From: Bradyrhizobium frederickii
GTDB lineage: Bacteria > Pseudomonadota > Alphaproteobacteria > Rhizobiales > Xanthobacteraceae
Direction of reading: 5' to 3'
DNA: 64,000 bases
NCBI RefSeq assembly: GCF_004570865.1
Contig: NZ_SPQS01000003.1
Location: forward strand, 1 to 64,000
Positions 60,688 to 64,000 of the stretch are shown piece after piece; position 1 is the first letter of the stretch; every line of letters begins with the position of its first letter. Below the pieces are notes generated by a model. That model worked only from the letters and a program-made list of their open reading frames with translations, was not told the origin of the DNA and made no database searches. The position numbers were made by a program, and so were the translations under genes.

Positions 60688-61272
60688 ATGAGCTTCCTGA
60701 CCTTCCTCGCAGCGACCTATTTCCTGCTCGCCGTGCCCGGACCCACCAACACCTTGCTCGCGACATCGGGCGCGGGGATCGGCATTGCGCGCTCGCTTCA
60801 TCTGCTCGTTGCCGAGCTGTGCGGCTATCTGCTGGCGATTGCCCTGCTGCGGCTCGCGCTCGGCCCCATCGTCAGCGACATCCCGATCGCGGCGCTCGTG
60901 CTTCGCGTCGCGGTGACCGTCTATATCCTCTGCCTCGCCTTCATGCTCTGGCGGGTCAACACACGCGAGCTTCGCGACGGTGCGCCGGTGACGTTCGGCC
61001 AGGTGCTGTTCGCGACGCTCCTTAACCCGAAAGCGCTCGTGTTCGCTTTCCTGCTCCTGCCGCTCGAGGCTGGGCCGCTCGAATTGTTGCCCTGGTTCGG
61101 CGCGATCGCGCTTCAGATTCTCACGGCCGGCGCCGCGTGGATCGCTCTCGGCGCAACGCTCGGCCGTGGCGCCCGTCGCCTCGGCCATCCCCACTTGGTC
61201 ACGCGCATCGGCGCGGTCACGCTGGTTGCCGTGACCGGCCTGATCTGGCTTCAATCCTTCCTGACGGCCTGA
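60688..61272 (+). CDS. LysE-family amino acid exporter
   Basis: A 194-residue inner-membrane protein with about five to six helices. It has the LysE/RhtB core: a short first helix with FLLAVPGPTNTLLATSGAG and the conserved NPKALVFAF in the second half. It should export an amino acid or a related compound. ATG 60688 follows CAGGCGC; the longer frame opening at 60565 lacks support. Confidence 0.87.
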   Translation: MSFLTFLAATYFLLAVPGPTNTLLATSGAGIGIARSLHLLVAELCGYLLAIALLRLALGPIVSDIPIAALVLRVAVTVYILCLAFMLWRVNTRELRDGAPVTFGQVLFATLLNPKALVFAFLLLPLEAGPLELLPWFGAIALQILTAGAAWIALGATLGRGARRLGHPHLVTRIGAVTLVAVTGLIWLQSFLTA

Positions 61273-61301
61273 AGCGCCACGCCCCGCCCGTAACGGCGCG
61301 C

Positions 61302-62366
61302 TTACTGCGCGCCAGAGCCGCCCTGCACGATCTTCTCGTTCAGCTTCTGGTCCACGGTGTCGACCGTGCGGTCGATCTCGGCGTTGGGCACGCCGAGCTG
61401 ATGCGAGATCAGCTTCACCAGGAGATCGACGCGTTCGATGAAGGGCGCGCCGCTTGCGACCGCCCGTGCGGCCGATGACGGCTTGAGCAGGCTTTCGGCG
61501 GCCTTGGCGTATTTCGCGAACGGCACCTGGTCCTGCGGATCGGCGCCGAGGCGGCGCGCGATCGCGTCGACATGGTCGTAGATCGTCTGCGAGCGCTTGA
61601 GGTCGCCGTGCACGGCGTCGCGGATCGACTGCGGCTCGTGCGGGGTGATGCAGCGGTAATTGCCGGTCAGCAGCATCGACCATTTCGCCAGCGGCACGAA
61701 CAGGGAATCGAATACTTTCAGCTTCACCGGAACGTCGTGGCCGTCGAGCGTCACCGCATCGATGTCGGCTTCGAGTTCGCGCAGCACCTTGTTGTGCTCC
61801 TCGTCGGCAAAGACCGATGCCTTGAAGTTGGTGGGCAGGCCGACATGCAGCACGTTCGCCGCTTCTTCCGGAGGACGGAACGCCTGCGGGTCAGGCGAGC
61901 ACAGCGTCACCAGCCCCGGCTCGAACCGCTCCCACACCTGCGCGTTGGTGTAGGCCTCTTCCAGATCCATGTCGGCGAGCGCCGGAATCCGCTTCAGATA
62001 GGGCAGCGGCGGCATGTTCATGATCGACAGGCACGGCAGCTTCGCCGCGGCGATCTTGACCATGAGAACGCGCACCGTGTGGTTGGTATATTGCGGCTCC
62101 TGCATCGCAAGGCCGACCAGATCGTAGCGGGAGAGATCGACATTGGCCGGGGTCACCGCGTCGAGCTTGCCCGGAAGATCGCGCGAGAAGATCGCCCGGT
62201 GCACCGCCTCGTCACGCAACTTGATGCGCACCTCGGTACCTTCGCGATTGATCAGCTCCGCGGTCTTGGCGCGGCAGACCAGGGTCACGTTGTGCCCGGC
62301 CATCAGCAGCTTCGTGCCCAGCAGCGAGCCGTAAGAAGCCCCGAGAATCAATATGTTGCGCGCCAT
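61302..62366 (-). CDS. Ketopantoate-reductase-like dehydrogenase
   Basis: A 354-residue enzyme starting MARNILILGASYGSLLG, an NAD(P)-binding Rossmann motif (GASYGSLLG). The architecture matches the ApbA/PanE ketopantoate reductase group: nucleotide domain to about 180, then a helical domain with DSLFVPLAKWSMLLTGNYRCI. The catalytic pattern of true PanE is not evident, so it may reduce another 2-oxo acid. ATG 62366 follows AAGGGACGGAGC. Confidence 0.75.
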   Translation of the reverse strand: MARNILILGASYGSLLGTKLLMAGHNVTLVCRAKTAELINREGTEVRIKLRDEAVHRAIFSRDLPGKLDAVTPANVDLSRYDLVGLAMQEPQYTNHTVRVLMVKIAAAKLPCLSIMNMPPLPYLKRIPALADMDLEEAYTNAQVWERFEPGLVTLCSPDPQAFRPPEEAANVLHVGLPTNFKASVFADEEHNKVLRELEADIDAVTLDGHDVPVKLKVFDSLFVPLAKWSMLLTGNYRCITPHEPQSIRDAVHGDLKRSQTIYDHVDAIARRLGADPQDQVPFAKYAKAAESLLKPSSAARAVASGAPFIERVDLLVKLISHQLGVPNAEIDRTVDTVDQKLNEKIVQGGSGAQ

Positions 62367-62535
62367 GCTCCGTCCCTTTGACAATCTGTCTGTGCGATTT
62401 TTCAGCCCCGCGGGCGAGTTGCCGGCATCTAAAGCGAAGTGCGCGGGGATGGCAACTGGGATAATGCATACAAGGCCGCGCGAAGCCTGGGGCGAGCGCG
62501 GGGGCAATCCAGAATTGCCCGTGGAGGGATTCCGG

Positions 62536-62564
62536 ATTGCCTCGTCGCAAGGGCTCGCCGCAAT
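62536..62564. repeat. Rhizobial ATTGC...GCAAT repeat
   Basis: ATTGCCTCGTCGCAAGGGCTC and GCAAT ends mark a dispersed repeat common in Bradyrhizobium. It lies between the divergent-looking ends of two genes. Confidence 0.5.
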
Positions 62565-62615
62565 GAGGATGATGAAGGCGCTGCCCGGGCCATTCGCCCG
62601 GAGATCGCGCGCGCT

Positions 62616-63251
62616 TTAGCCCTGGCTCGCGATCCGCGCGCGGTCGAGATGTTCCTCGATCTTCGGGCGGTCTCGGGTGCGCTCGAAGCTGGTGCACAGC
62701 AATTCGGTTTCCTCGAGCGAGATCGGGGCGCGATACAGCCGGCACATGAATTCGGCGCCTGCGCGTCCCTTGGGAGTAGCCGGGCCGCGTTCGGCGAGAA
62801 ACATGCAGTCACGGCAGATGCTGGCATCGAGCCGCTGATGGGCCGCGTCGAGGTGATTGAGGACGTCGCGGAGCGAGTCGCGCAGCCCGACGCATCCGTC
62901 GTTGCCGAGTGCCGCGACCGCATTCACCACGTGATTGATCGGGTCGTGCTGGCTGAGGCATTTCTCGCCCTGGGCGGTGACGTGCAGGACGACGGAGCGC
63001 TTGTCCTCCTGCGACGGCTTCCTCACCAGATAGGACTTGCTCTCCAGCGTCTTCACGATTTGCGATGCAGTCGCTCTGGTGGAGCCGATGAAGCCGGCAA
63101 GCGCAGACGGCGTGCGCGAAAACCTGTTGGCTCGGCCGAGAAAGCGCAGCGCCATCCATTCCCGATCGCGCAGTCCATGCCGATTGCCTTCGAAATACCA
63201 AGCCCTCGCCGCTTGAACCAGCAGCTCGACGGCCTCTCGTGCCAATGGCAT
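62616..63251 (-). CDS. MarR-family regulator with C-terminal cysteines
   Basis: A 211-residue regulator. A MarR-type winged helix (about residues 20-115; LRDREWMALRFLGRAN, GFIGSTRATASQIVKTLESKSYLVRKPSQEDKRSVVLHVT) precedes a C-terminal tail with CRDC near residue 145 and two more cysteines (MCRLY; LLCTSF). The C-x2-C...C...C set could bind iron-sulfur or zinc and sense redox or nitric oxide. ATG 63251 follows GAGG. Its target is unknown; the dehydrogenase gene lies next downstream on this strand. Confidence 0.85.
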   Translation of the reverse strand: MPLAREAVELLVQAARAWYFEGNRHGLRDREWMALRFLGRANRFSRTPSALAGFIGSTRATASQIVKTLESKSYLVRKPSQEDKRSVVLHVTAQGEKCLSQHDPINHVVNAVAALGNDGCVGLRDSLRDVLNHLDAAHQRLDASICRDCMFLAERGPATPKGRAGAEFMCRLYRAPISLEETELLCTSFERTRDRPKIEEHLDRARIASQG

Positions 63252-64000
63252 GAATCTACCTCGTCCCCGGAACTTCGTCTGCGGCGTCTCGACGCCGCTT
63301 TGCGCCCTGGCTCACGAACCCGTCGAGAGACGCCGGACGGCTGAAGGTGTCCGATGAGAAAATCGTGCCGAGCTCTAGCGTCGTCGTCGCACGGGAGCCC
63401 GAGTCGCCGCCGCGAGCAGACGATGGATCGGAGTAGTTCAACCGAGGCCCCTAAAGTTCAAGTCACGAGCAGACGTTTCTTGTATTCAACCAAAACGATG
63501 AATGAGCTTCTCAACAAAATCAAGTCAAGACACTCGGGGAGACTGGATGTCGTTGCACTCGAATGTAACGTTCAAGACAATCTCGTTCGTCGGAACACAT
63601 GATGGTGAACGCAGCGAACGCGATACGTTGCGCAGCGAGCAGCATGAACGCAACTATGCGACGGTTTGATTGCACGGCGCGTTATTGTCTGTCGTTGATG
63701 CAAGTTGATCGCTGCTTGTGCACGACGACGATGTCTATCGCGAGGTCATTCACAATCGTACGATCTCTAAGGTGAATGGTCGGGGAACTCACAGAAATTG
63801 CACGCGACGGTTGTTTGGGTCGCAAGCCCCGAATCGCCCCTTCCATCGTCACCGTTCTGTCCTGTCGCCCGACGTGCGGGCACTGGAAGTCAGTGGTGGC
63901 CGTGCACGTGCATGCGCTGGAAGCGTGGCGCGCATGCGCAATCGCCTGTCGATAACGCGGAGCGATGCGAGGGCACCGTGCGCCGGCAGGCGCTCCGACC
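63252..64000. other. No gene assigned at the right edge
   Basis: The stretch contains a part of lower GC (about 63450-63800). Frames of up to 82 codons are open, but I recognise none and see no good ribosome site. A gene may start beyond the window. Confidence 0.4.

Overview
The window is high-GC alphaproteobacterial DNA, most likely from Bradyrhizobium or a close relative. The GroEL sequence, the DUF1488, DUF2934 and DUF1236 families, the phasin, the rhizobial palindromic repeats and the RpoH- and EcfG-type promoters all point that way. This is recognition from memory, because no database search was possible.

Layout. 1-400: the right end of an IS3-family element that has cut off the start of a small XRE-type regulator gene. 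891-3111: groES-groEL behind a good RpoH-type heat-shock promoter. 3.3-4.6 kb: small Bradyrhizobium-type genes and two palindromic repeats. 4.96-11.4 kb: a tight cluster of a TRAP-type binding protein, a membrane GGDEF-EAL protein, an HlyD-like protein and a family 2 glycosyltransferase with a PilZ domain; this looks like c-di-GMP-controlled polysaccharide (possibly beta-glucan) synthesis and export. 11.5-21.6 kb: a stress and accessory region with a phasin, a DUF1236 protein, an AI-2E-type permease, a Crp/Fnr regulator, DUF1003, an orphan histidine kinase and many small proteins. Four copies of a CAATATTG-centred palindrome lie between 4.6 and 16.5 kb. A conserved 72-73 nt leader precedes three unrelated small genes. 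22.2-26.7 kb: a BTAD-type regulator, a protein made of seven nearly identical 46-47 residue repeats, a small I9-like propeptide protein and a subtilase. This is the best candidate here for an undescribed system.

27.4-30.9 kb: pfkB-ppsA, with an FNR/FixK-like box upstream. 31.2-47.2 kb: a complete catecholate siderophore locus with an AraC regulator, TonB receptor, binding protein, EntC, EntE, EntB, a free aryl carrier protein, an EntF-like NRPS (C-A-PCP-TE, probably serine), EntA, an esterase, and a convergent ABC ATPase and permease. 47.5-48.2 kb: small DUF2934-type genes. 48.5-58.8 kb: uptake and oxidation genes, with a peptide-type binding protein, a MetQ-like protein, a flavin monooxygenase, two AhpD/CMD-type proteins and a branched-chain-type ABC transporter with fused LivH-LivM. 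58.9-63.3 kb: a HerA-like ATPase, a LysE exporter, a ketopantoate-reductase-like enzyme and a cysteine-bearing MarR regulator. I could assign no gene to the last 750 bases.
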